From: Neobacillus dielmonensis
GTDB lineage: Bacteria > Bacillota > Bacilli > Bacillales > Cytobacillaceae
Assembly (NCBI RefSeq): GCF_000612665.1
Contig: NZ_HG942044.1
Span: forward strand, 44,372-108,371
Reading direction: 5' to 3'
Length of the DNA: 64,000 bases
Positions 57,257 through 64,000 of the stretch are shown here, in pieces. The first letter of the stretch is position 1, and every line of letters begins with the position of its first letter. Position numbers and translations under genes: made by a program. The notes below the pieces were generated by a model, which made no database searches, had not been told where the DNA came from, and was given only the letters and a program-made list of their open reading frames with translations.

Positions 57257-57589
57257 ATGGCAAATCAACAAACAAATTCAGGGAATCCAAGAGTTGATCA
57301 CGAGTATCGCCGCCGCAAAAGTGCTGAAGAAATGCGTTATCAGGTTGTATCATTCTCATTGATGATTTTCCTGACATTAGTGGCATTTGGTGCTGTTGCT
57401 ATGAAGGGATCCGCTTGGTTTACTGTCCCTTTTATAATTCTATTAGCAGTCGTGCAAGTTGTTTTTCAGCTGTATTACTTCATGCATATGAGTCATAAAG
57501 GTCACGAAGCTCCTTCATTATTCCTATATTCAGGTTTACTTGTCGGATTGATAACTATTTTGACATTTATGACAATCATTTGGTGGTAA
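57257..57589 (+). CDS. ctaF: Cytochrome c oxidase subunit IV (caa3 type)
   Basis: A 110-residue protein with a charged N-terminus and three membrane helices, including QVVFQLYYFMHMSHKGHEAP, as in bacterial subunit IV. Starts four bases after ctaE. Terminated by a long hairpin. Confidence 0.94.
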   Translation: MANQQTNSGNPRVDHEYRRRKSAEEMRYQVVSFSLMIFLTLVAFGAVAMKGSAWFTVPFIILLAVVQVVFQLYYFMHMSHKGHEAPSLFLYSGLLVGLITILTFMTIIWW

Positions 57590-57590
57590 A

Positions 57591-57640
57591 AAAAGGCTGT
57601 CTTAAAGAGGTAAATCCTCTTCAAGACAGCCTTTGATTTT
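57591..57640 (+). terminator. Terminator of ctaCDEF
   Basis: AAAAAGGCTGTCTT pairs with AAGACAGCCTTT, extended by AGAGG/CCTCT; followed by GATTTTT. Overlaps the ctaF stop. Confidence 0.88.
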
Positions 57641-57730
57641 TACTTAGCAGAGTTCATTTCTTTGATTATCCCTGTTGGCAAGGATATAATAAACATATGG
57701 ATTCTTCCTAATATAATGAGGTGAAATTCT

Positions 57731-58636
57731 GTGCTTATATTTGACATTTTTAGTTTCAAAGCACTTTGGAGCCCATACTTTTTACTGGTCCTAATAGCCC
57801 TTACGATTGGCTATTTTTTATTGACTGTTAAGTACAGGACAAGGTTCCAAAATAGTGAGCCTTTAACCAAACAGCAGGCTGGATTGTTCTTGACGTCGAT
57901 GGTATTAATTTATGCCATAAAAGGATCACCACTTGATTTAATGGGACATTTAATGTTTTATGTCCATGCTATTACAATGGTGTTATTGGTATTTTTAGTT
58001 CCGCCTATATTTATCATGTCGGTTCCTCCTTGGCTATGGCGAGGCTTTTTAAGCATAAAACCGGTTGATGCTTGCTTTAAGCTATTCACAAAACCGGTTG
58101 TAGCTGTAGTCACGTTTAATGGACTTTTTTCGTTTTATCATATTCCCATTATTTTTGATAATGTGATGCAGAATCGGTTTTATCATGGTGGGTATCAAAT
58201 ACTCTTATTTATTGCTGCCATATGGTTGTGGTGGTTGTTAGTACCGCCTCTGCCTAGGAAGCATGATTTGAGCGGCATAAAGAAGGTAGCCTATATCTTT
58301 ATAAATGGAATTCTAATAACACCTTCGTGTGCTTTGATTATCTTTGCGGATAATCCACTCTATGCAACTTATAGTGACCCAACTGTATGGGGAAAAGTGA
58401 TGAGTTTATGTGTAGGCACTGCAGCTTTTGCTAATTTAAATTTAAGCGGTCCCGAGATGTTTAGCTCCATGCCGCTTCTTTATGATCAACGTCTTGGCGG
58501 TACAGTAATGAAAATCATTCAAGAAGTCATATATTCCGTTATTCTAGCTAAAGTATTTTTTGAATGGTACCGGAAGGATCAGGAAGAGTCTGAACATCTC
58601 CTAAAACAGCCTGTAAATCCAAGACCAATTGATTAG
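57731..58636 (+). CDS. ctaG: Cytochrome oxidase assembly factor CtaG
   Basis: A 301-residue membrane protein of the caa3_CtaG family with about seven helices, required for formation of active caa3 oxidase (copper delivery is proposed). Conserved patches: SPLDLMGHLMFYVHAITMVLLVFLVPPIFIM, FYHGGYQILLFIAAIWLWWLLVPP and DQRLGGTVMKIIQE. GTG start after GAGGTGAAATTCT. Confidence 0.94.
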   Translation: MLIFDIFSFKALWSPYFLLVLIALTIGYFLLTVKYRTRFQNSEPLTKQQAGLFLTSMVLIYAIKGSPLDLMGHLMFYVHAITMVLLVFLVPPIFIMSVPPWLWRGFLSIKPVDACFKLFTKPVVAVVTFNGLFSFYHIPIIFDNVMQNRFYHGGYQILLFIAAIWLWWLLVPPLPRKHDLSGIKKVAYIFINGILITPSCALIIFADNPLYATYSDPTVWGKVMSLCVGTAAFANLNLSGPEMFSSMPLLYDQRLGGTVMKIIQEVIYSVILAKVFFEWYRKDQEESEHLLKQPVNPRPID

Positions 58637-58663
58637 TCTCCCTGTCTAAGGGAGTTTTTTTTT
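58637..58663 (+). terminator. Terminator of ctaG
   Basis: CTCCC/GGGAG stem with a 7-base loop and a run of ten T, overlapping the end of the gene. Confidence 0.9.
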
Positions 58664-58788
58664 TGACTATTATGTCACCGTCCGCTTGCTAGTTAAGGTA
58701 AATGTATGTTGCTTAACATGTCTTAATTGAAAAACAAGGTAAACTACATTAAAATTATTTTAGAATATATGTAAAGAGAGGAAATCAA

Positions 58789-59253
58789 ATGGATTCCATA
58801 CCAGTTTTACCAACGATAAGTACCTCATTTATTGTATTAAGCGGAATAACGGTTGCCATTGGCTGGGGAAAAATTAGGCAAGGAAAAAAAGACTCGCATA
58901 AAAAAACAATGATTTTAGCCGCAATTTTTGCGCTAATCTTTTTCATTATTTATGCGGCAAGAACGATTTTTATTGGAAATACATCGTTTGGTGGTCCTGA
59001 TTCAATAAAAATTTATTATACGGTATTTTTGGTTTTTCATATTACCTTAGCAACTGTTGGGGCAGTACTGGGGATAATATCCCTATACACTGGTTATAAA
59101 AATAGATTTTCATTCCATCGCAAACTTGGCCCAATTACGAGTATTGTTTGGTTTTTCACAGCTATAACAGGAGTAGCCGTCTACTTATTATTATATGTCT
59201 TTTATCATGGGGGAGAAACCACGTCGTTAATCAAAGCAATATTAGGATTTTAA
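58789..59253 (+). CDS. DUF420 membrane protein (YozB/CtaM-like)
   Basis: A 154-residue protein with four membrane helices and conserved His residues (KDSHKKTMILAAIFALIF, FHRKLGPITSIVWFFTAITG). DUF420 proteins include YozB and Staphylococcus CtaM, the latter needed for haem-copper oxidase assembly. Location after the cta genes fits that role. AGAGAGGAAATCAA precedes the ATG. Confidence 0.87.
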   Translation: MDSIPVLPTISTSFIVLSGITVAIGWGKIRQGKKDSHKKTMILAAIFALIFFIIYAARTIFIGNTSFGGPDSIKIYYTVFLVFHITLATVGAVLGIISLYTGYKNRFSFHRKLGPITSIVWFFTAITGVAVYLLLYVFYHGGETTSLIKAILGF

Positions 59254-59261
59254 CTGAAAGT

Positions 59262-59293
59262 AAAAGACGCATGATGAAGTCATGCGTCTTTTT
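59262..59293. terminator. Bidirectional terminator
   Basis: AAAAGACGCATGA with TCATGCGTCTTTT and a 5-base loop between the DUF420 gene and the convergent YugN-like gene. Confidence 0.92.
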
Positions 59294-59296
59294 GCT

Positions 59297-59656
59297 TTAT
59301 AGAGCTATTGAACTAAGTTCGTTTTTCACATCTTCAACAATCTTTTTGCATTGGTTGACAAGGGAAGAAGGAAAGTTTTCTCCCTCACCATACTCTACAC
59401 CGTGGGGATAGTAATGTTTACCCAATAACGGTGTCATCAATTGAATAATTGCTTTGAAGGTATCGACATCGCCTTCAACTGCATATCCTTGAATGCGGAG
59501 ATAAAATACCCCTTCTCTTAATTCAAACTTACGATCGTATGTAACGCGCTCATAATCCCACTGACCAGCACGAACCATTCCATGATTGCTCATTACATCA
59601 TCTAATCGATTAAGGTCCGTTTTTAGGTTCTCAATTCCTGTGTTTTCGAATCTCAT
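59297..59656 (-). CDS. YugN-like family protein (ylbA position)
   Basis: A 119-residue soluble protein (MRFENTGIENLKTDLNRLDDVM, QWDYERVTYDRKFELREGVFYLRIQGYAVEGD, HYYPHGVEYGEGENFP), matching the YugN-like family of unknown function. It lies between ctaG and ylbB, where B. subtilis has ylbA of similar size. The ATG at 59656 follows AGGAGGGAATGTAAA; the longer open frame upstream is not used. Confidence 0.82.
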   Translation of the reverse strand: MRFENTGIENLKTDLNRLDDVMSNHGMVRAGQWDYERVTYDRKFELREGVFYLRIQGYAVEGDVDTFKAIIQLMTPLLGKHYYPHGVEYGEGENFPSSLVNQCKKIVEDVKNELSSIAL

Positions 59657-59819
59657 TTTACATTCCCTCCTAAAACAAGCCATACCCCTGTGTTTATTAG
59701 TTAACATCAATTTAATAATAGATGAAAATGAATCAACTTGCAATCAGTAGATATATCGAATAAAACAAATAGGTTTGGGAAGCCTATGGGTAAACAGGAA
59801 AAATAGTGGAGGCGAAACA

Positions 59820-60239
59820 ATGGAAAAAATCCGTGATATTATGACAGATGACATTGAGTGCTGTACATTGTTGGATAACGTTTACGAAGTTGCTGTCAAA
59901 ATGAAAGAATATAATGTAGGTGCTATTCCTATTGTTGATAATGAGCGGCTTGTCGGAATGATCACGGACCGTGATATTGTGATTAGAGGGGTAGCGGAAA
60001 AAAATCCTGGTTCTACAAAAGTAGAAAAGGTAATGAGCGATAAGCTTATCACTATCTCACCAGAAGCAACAAGCAGAGAGGCCATAAAACTAATGTCAGA
60101 GCACCAAATACGTAGGATACCTGTTGTTGAAGATGGAAAATTAATTGGTATGGTTTCACTTGGCGACTTTGCAATAAGGGAATTAACGGATGACCAAGCA
60201 AAAGAGGCTTTGACACAAATTTCCGAACATCACATTTAA
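59820..60239 (+). CDS. ylbB: CBS-domain protein YlbB
   Basis: A 139-residue protein made of two CBS motifs (~1-60: RDIMTDDIECC, VGAIPIVDNERLVGMITDRDIV; ~70-135: VMSDKLITISPEATSREAIKLM, IRRIPVVEDGKLIGMVSLGDFA), forming one Bateman module that senses adenine nucleotides in other proteins. No enzyme domain is attached. ATG at 59820 after GTGGAGGCGAAACA. Confidence 0.9.
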   Translation: MEKIRDIMTDDIECCTLLDNVYEVAVKMKEYNVGAIPIVDNERLVGMITDRDIVIRGVAEKNPGSTKVEKVMSDKLITISPEATSREAIKLMSEHQIRRIPVVEDGKLIGMVSLGDFAIRELTDDQAKEALTQISEHHI

Positions 60240-60310
60240 TTAGGGAGAAGGTTTTTGCCCGAAGCTATCTGTAAACTAAATTATCGTGAAATGAATAGGG
60301 TTTTGTTATT

Positions 60311-60342
60311 AACAGGTGCTATTTGTACCTGTTTTATTTATT
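60311..60342 (+). terminator. Terminator after ylbB
   Basis: AACAGGT and ACCTGTT with a 10-base loop, then TTTATTTATT. Confidence 0.72.
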
Positions 60343-60451
60343 AGAATAGAATGTTTACACACATTTAACACATTCATTATTACTTATTAACTTTTAAATG
60401 ATATAATTATTTTTATTATGTAATATAATGATAGTATGAGAAATAGAGAGG

Positions 60452-61534
60452 GTGGGCAGGCCTCTGAAAGCATTATTTAGAATATTGATACTTGCAGCTG
60501 TTATTTTGACGATCTGGTTTTACACAGGAATTATGGATAAAAGTCAGGATAAGGTACTGATTAAAGAAGATCATCTTGCAGAAATGGACCAGTCAACGGT
60601 AAACCATCCTGATGATAACACTTCTAGTAAACCTGTTTCTGAACGCCCTAAACAGGGGGTGTCATTATTAATTGGAAAAGATTTGTCTGAGGTTGAAAAA
60701 GAGTTAGGAGCACCACAGCGTATAGATGAAACAATGTATGGCTACCAGTGGTATATCTATAACTTGGACTATAAACGATATATGCAAGTGGGGATTGCCA
60801 ATAACAAGGTGGTCACCCTGTATGCCATTGGGGAAAATTTGGACGTAGCTCCCTTTGAAATTGGACAGTCTGTTGAAGAGATATTTAATACACAATATAT
60901 TGATACTAATTTAAATATTGAATTAAATGGGAATACCTATCGGTTTGAACTCAATGATACGGATCTTAATTTACGGCCTATAGTACAATTAGGCAACGTA
61001 TACGTCCAGCTTTACATCGATAAATTTACCGGGAGCCTCTCCGGTGTTCGGTTTTTAGATGCCGAGACTTTAATCAAGCAGCGCCCATATGAACTTGTTT
61101 ACAGTGGGGATTTAATTGAAGCTCAAGCACCAAGTGAAGAATCATGGCAGGAGATAGAGATAGGGGCCGAACAGGAAATTTTTGATATTACCAATGTTCT
61201 GAGGGTACGTTACAATGTAAAACCTGTAAAATGGGATGAAACAACAGCAGCAGTTGCATATGGTCATAGCCAAGATATGGCTGAAAACAATGATTTTTCC
61301 CATACCTCAAAAAAGTTTGGTAGCCTAAACGATCGGTTAAATAAGGAAAAGGTGGACTACCAAACTGCAGGTGAAAATATTGCTGCCAATTATACGGATG
61401 GTCCAGCCTCGGTAGAAGGTTGGCTAAACAGTAAAGGTCATAGGGAAACTTTGTTAAACAAAGATTTTACACACTTGGGTGTTGGAGTATTTAAAAAATA
61501 TTATACACAAAACTTTATCCAAAAAGGAGAATAA
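60452..61534 (+). CDS. ylbC: YlbC, membrane-anchored CAP/SCP-domain protein
   Basis: A 360-residue protein with an N-terminal signal-anchor (LFRILILAAVILTIWFY), a linker, a CAP-associated N-terminal domain (~70-215: DLSEVEKELGAPQRIDETMYGYQWYIYN), and a C-terminal CAP/SCP1 domain (~235-355: ITNVLRVRYNVKPVKWDETTAAVAYGHSQDMAENNDFSH, GENIAANY, WLNSKGHRETLLN). Extracytoplasmic; function unknown. GTG start with an AGAGAGG site. Confidence 0.88.
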   Translation: MGRPLKALFRILILAAVILTIWFYTGIMDKSQDKVLIKEDHLAEMDQSTVNHPDDNTSSKPVSERPKQGVSLLIGKDLSEVEKELGAPQRIDETMYGYQWYIYNLDYKRYMQVGIANNKVVTLYAIGENLDVAPFEIGQSVEEIFNTQYIDTNLNIELNGNTYRFELNDTDLNLRPIVQLGNVYVQLYIDKFTGSLSGVRFLDAETLIKQRPYELVYSGDLIEAQAPSEESWQEIEIGAEQEIFDITNVLRVRYNVKPVKWDETTAAVAYGHSQDMAENNDFSHTSKKFGSLNDRLNKEKVDYQTAGENIAANYTDGPASVEGWLNSKGHRETLLNKDFTHLGVGVFKKYYTQNFIQKGE

Positions 61535-61578
61535 ACGGCTGTTTCATGAGGTTCCCCATGAAACAGTCGTTTTTTTTC
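61533..61578. terminator. Bidirectional terminator of ylbC and the thioesterase gene
   Basis: AAACGGCTGTTTCATG pairs with CATGAAACAGTCGTTT (one mismatch or G-U pair), T-run on the plus side. Confidence 0.9.
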
Positions 61579-61581
61579 ATG

Positions 61582-62064
61582 CTATTTAGTAACGACGAAA
61601 AAGGTTCCAGTTGCATGGGCGATTTTTTTCCCATCACTGCGAAAAACATCGCCTTCCACGACCATGGTTTTTGTCCCTCTGTGGATTATTTTGGCTTTGC
61701 CATTCAGAAAATCTCCGCCGCCGGGAGCAATATAGTGAATATTAAGTTGATTGGTAACCGCTCCATAGCCTTCTGGAAGTTGATAATTGGCTAACGAACC
61801 CATAACGGTATCAAGTAAGGTGGCTGTAATTCCACCATGGACAATTTTTAAATTATTATTTAGGACAGGATTTACCGGTATAGTGATTTCACAACTGTCC
61901 TTATCGATATGGCTTTCCATATGTAGAAGATCAGCAATATAAACATCTCTATGTTTACTGATTTTGTTTTGCACGCCTTCTAACAAGAATTTAATAGCTT
62001 TTAGATCGAGTTCAGTCCCATTTTCCATGCATGTTTCCAATAGCTGTCGTAATTCATCCTTCAT
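61582..62064 (-). CDS. PaaI-type hotdog thioesterase
   Basis: A 160-residue protein with a helical N-terminus and a hotdog fold: NLKIVHGGITATLLDTVMGSLAN has the HGG motif and the active-site acidic residue, followed by TNQLNIHYIAPGGGDFLNGKAKIIHRGTKTMVVEGDVF. Acyl-CoA hydrolase activity is expected; the substrate is unknown. GAGGTTAGTTAA precedes the ATG. Confidence 0.87.
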   Translation of the reverse strand: MKDELRQLLETCMENGTELDLKAIKFLLEGVQNKISKHRDVYIADLLHMESHIDKDSCEITIPVNPVLNNNLKIVHGGITATLLDTVMGSLANYQLPEGYGAVTNQLNIHYIAPGGGDFLNGKAKIIHRGTKTMVVEGDVFRSDGKKIAHATGTFFVVTK

Positions 62065-62212
62065 TTAACTAACCTCTTTCAAATACTTTTCTAATAGATA
62101 TCTTACCATTTAAATCCGTTTTAATAAAATATTGGCTTCTTTAGAAGATTTCACACTTTTGATTTTTTTTCATATTGTAACAGTGGGATCACTATGGGCA
62201 GAGGTGAGAAAG

Positions 62213-62626
62213 ATGACGCAAAAAAAATTGCACCCTTCCGTCTTAAAATTTAAAGAGTTTGTGAAAAATAACCCAAAACTTATACAAGAGGTCAGAAAGG
62301 GGAAAGCCACTTGGCAGGAATTATATGAGGATTGGTACTTATTAGGTGAAGAAGACAAACGATGGGAATCAGTCGGTACCACATCCTCCTCAGAAGAAAG
62401 TAAAGCGGAAACTTCAGGCACAAAGGGTGATTTTTTATCTAATATTCTTGGTATGGCAAAAAAAATGGACCCAAATCAAATGCAGGCCCATCTTGCCAAT
62501 ATAAGCCAGGCGCTTGGTGCAATACAGGGGCTGATTTCGCAATTTCAGGGAACCACTCCACCGGGACCAGGGCAGGTCAATCCACCAGAGGGACCTAAGC
62601 ATCCATTTTCATTTAGACAAGATTAA
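62213..62626 (+). CDS. ylbD: YlbD-like spore coat protein
   Basis: A 137-residue protein of the YlbD coat family: HPSVLKFKEFVKNNPKLIQEVRKG and TWQELYEDWYLLGEEDKRW are conserved; a Ser/Glu-rich linker, a helical segment (SNILGMAKKMDPNQMQAHL) and a Pro/Gly-rich tail follow. Spore coat location is known for the family. The ATG at 62213 follows GAGGTGAGAAAG. Confidence 0.86.
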   Translation: MTQKKLHPSVLKFKEFVKNNPKLIQEVRKGKATWQELYEDWYLLGEEDKRWESVGTTSSSEESKAETSGTKGDFLSNILGMAKKMDPNQMQAHLANISQALGAIQGLISQFQGTTPPGPGQVNPPEGPKHPFSFRQD

Positions 62627-62639
62627 GGTGGTTTATTGA

Positions 62640-62885
62640 ATGAGAAGAGATATACTCGAGTATATTGAGCGACAAAAGGACTTGAAAAAGTTTTTACGGG
62701 AACAGCCGCATTGGTATCGGAAACTGACAAGAAACCCATACGACTTACAATCTTTTGAAATTGCATCACTTCATTATTATAAAAAGACAATTCCTGATCA
62801 AGTCGAAAAATTTTCAAATGGGGTCGTAATGGCTTCCATGATGTATTCTATGTTTCAGGCAATGAAAAATGGCACACAACCTTAA
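62640..62885 (+). CDS. ylbE: YlbE-like protein
   Basis: An 81-residue protein: MRRDILEYIERQKDLKKFLREQPHWYRKLTRNP, with the HWYRKLTRNP core of the YlbE family. Function unknown; often cotranscribed with ylbD, as the 13-base gap here suggests. AAGGTGGTTTATTGA precedes the ATG. A GC-poor 156-bp gap follows with no gene seen. Confidence 0.86.
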   Translation: MRRDILEYIERQKDLKKFLREQPHWYRKLTRNPYDLQSFEIASLHYYKKTIPDQVEKFSNGVVMASMMYSMFQAMKNGTQP

Positions 62886-63041
62886 TGTTGCGGCCTTTTT
62901 TTTATGGGTATCAATAATAACTCCGGGAAGGTTTCCAAGGTCTATTAGAGATGACTAACTGATGATGGTAATAATCCCTAATAAAGCAAACTTTCGCTTT
63001 CTCCTATTTTCATGGTAAAATAACATTGGAGGTGGGCGTTT

Positions 63042-63482
63042 ATGCTTGCTACATTAGAACGAGTTCAATTGTTGGAAAACGCAGAACAATTAGCAAAGAT
63101 GATACTAGAATCAGATCTTGTGGACCAATATCGCAAATGTTTATATAGAATGCAGAACAATTCTGAATCGCAAAGGAAGATTAACCAATTTGTAAAGATG
63201 AAAGAGCTTTACGAGGAGGTTCAAAGATTTGGGAAATACCATCCAGATTATAAACGGGTCATGTTGAAGATTCGTGAATATAAACGAGAAATGGACCTGG
63301 ATCCGTATGTTGCCGAATTTAAATTGGCAGAGAATGACCTGCAACGTCTTTTGGATGAAGTCAGTATACTGGTTGGAGGAGCGGTTTCTGAACATATTAA
63401 AGTACCTACAGGCAGCCCGTTCTTTGACACTGGTCATGGCAGCGGCTGCGGCAGCGGTGGAAGCTGCGGGTGCAGTGCATAA
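63042..63482 (+). CDS. ylbF: YlbF, regulator of RNase Y (Y-complex subunit)
   Basis: A 146-residue helical protein of the YlbF/YmcA family (LENAEQLAKMILESDLVDQYRKC, MKELYEEVQRFGKYHPDYKRVMLKI, LDEVSILVGGAVSEHIKVPTGSPFFD). With YmcA and YaaT it forms the Y-complex that steers RNase Y and affects sporulation, competence and biofilm. The Cys-rich tail (CGSGGSCGC) is consistent with the iron-sulfur clusters reported for the complex. GGAGGTGGGCGTTT precedes the ATG. Confidence 0.92.
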   Translation: MLATLERVQLLENAEQLAKMILESDLVDQYRKCLYRMQNNSESQRKINQFVKMKELYEEVQRFGKYHPDYKRVMLKIREYKREMDLDPYVAEFKLAENDLQRLLDEVSILVGGAVSEHIKVPTGSPFFDTGHGSGCGSGGSCGCSA

Positions 63483-63617
63483 CAAAAAAACAGAGCTTGA
63501 TTACTATATATTCTAATAAAAATTTAGCTTAAGTACTGAATTTTTATTAGAATAAATTGAAAATTATTGTTTTGTTATGATATCCTTTATTCTATATGAT
63601 GGTTAAGGGGAAAAGGT

Positions 63618-63893
63618 ATGTTTATTCAGAGACAAGGATTAGTTGTTTGGCTTTATTCATTAAAACAAGCCAAAATGCTTCGGCGGTTTGGAAATGTACA
63701 TTATGTTTCGAAAAAGCTAAAATATGTTGTTTTATATTGTAATCAGGATGATATAGAAGGAATTATAGAAAAGCTAAATAACTTTTCTTTTGTAAAAAAG
63801 GTAGAACCTTCCTATAAACCATTTCTTAAGATGGAATATGAAAACTCAGCACCCGACAAGGCGAAAGAATACGATTATAAAATGGGCATATAA
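63618..63893 (+). CDS. ylbG: YlbG, UPF0298 family
   Basis: A 91-residue basic protein ([42 protein letters not shown]), matching UPF0298. Function unknown. AAGGGGAAAAGGT precedes the ATG. Two hairpins follow. Confidence 0.9.
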   Translation: MFIQRQGLVVWLYSLKQAKMLRRFGNVHYVSKKLKYVVLYCNQDDIEGIIEKLNNFSFVKKVEPSYKPFLKMEYENSAPDKAKEYDYKMGI

Positions 63894-63895
63894 AA

Positions 63896-63968
63896 AGGTG
63901 AGGAACTCTCCTCACCTCAGACTGTCGACAAATCCGAAGAAATTCGGATTTGCCGACAGTCTTTTTTT
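63896..63968 (+). terminator. Tandem hairpin terminator of ylbG
   Basis: The first hairpin AGGTGAGG/CCTCACCT (63896-63917) lacks a T tract. The second has a 19-bp arm (63920-63938 with 63943-63961, one mismatch), a GAAA tetraloop and TTTTTTT. Together they are unusually strong; the T-run is directly followed by element D. Confidence 0.93.
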
Positions 63969-64000
63969 GCTCTTTTAATGGGGGCTGTTGATTTGCGCTC
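63969..64000. mobile_element. Element D: start of a fourth MITE-like copy, cut by window end
   Basis: GCTCTTTTAATG then GGGGCTGTTGATTTGCGCTC resembles, in order, the terminal repeat (GGCTCTGTTAAA) and the GGCTGTTGATTTCCGC arm of element B. It begins at the end of the ylbG terminator T-run. Only 32 bases are visible and the terminal repeat is diverged, so this call is provisional. Confidence 0.6.

Overview
The window is chromosome of a low-G+C, spore-forming Firmicute of the family Bacillaceae (Bacillus sensu lato; a Neobacillus-like genus is a guess). The evidence is strong AGGAGG-type ribosome binding sites, frequent TTG/GTG starts, sporulation genes (YhcN/YlaJ lipoprotein, YlbD coat protein) and a gene order that follows the Bacillus subtilis rnjA-pdh-speA-ykt-yla-ftsW-pycA-cta-ylb segment almost gene for gene. 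No tRNA, rRNA, CRISPR array or prophage was seen.

Layout. 1-3.4 kb: end of rnjA (RNase J1), rpoY, an unlisted 23-codon cationic peptide gene, def and the lipoprotein gene ykyA. 3.4-8.8 kb: pyruvate dehydrogenase operon pdhABCD, with a perfect 13-bp hairpin between pdhB and pdhC. 8.9-12 kb: small conserved genes, the dual-function RNA SR1 with its peptide SR1P, and speA. 12-24.2 kb: a nitronate monooxygenase-like gene, yktA, yktB, ykzI, yktC, ylaF, typA, ylaH, ylaI, a PPOX-family gene, ylaJ, ylaK/phoH2, ylaN and ftsW.

24.2-47.3 kb: a 23-kb accessory island between ftsW and pycA, which are neighbours in B. subtilis. It encodes use of rhamnogalacturonan-I type pectin and its arabinan/galactan side chains. 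It has a GH105 unsaturated rhamnogalacturonyl hydrolase, two CE12-type acetylesterases, GH42 beta-galactosidase, rhamnose mutarotase, three GH43-like propeller enzymes, GH51 arabinofuranosidase, an importer (solute-binding protein plus two permeases, no ATPase), a second solute-binding protein placed behind a YesM/YesN-type two-component system, a YesL-like protein and an unrelated heterodimeric ABC exporter. None of the glycosidases has a signal peptide, so oligosaccharides are probably imported and then dismantled in the cytoplasm. One GH43 gene carries a premature in-frame TGA.

47.4-64 kb: pycA, divergent ctaA and ctaBCDEFG (haem A synthesis and caa3-type cytochrome oxidase), a DUF420 (CtaM/YozB-like) gene, a YugN-like gene, ylbB, ylbC, a hotdog thioesterase, ylbD, ylbE, ylbF and ylbG.

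The most novel structure is a family of short non-coding mobile elements (77, 176 and 299 bp, plus a fourth copy cut by the window end). They share 12-bp GGCTCTGTTAAA-type terminal inverted repeats, and each complete copy is flanked by an 8-bp target duplication (perfect or 7/8). Most sit in the T-rich tail of an intrinsic terminator. The shortest copy looks like a core-less form produced between internal direct repeats.
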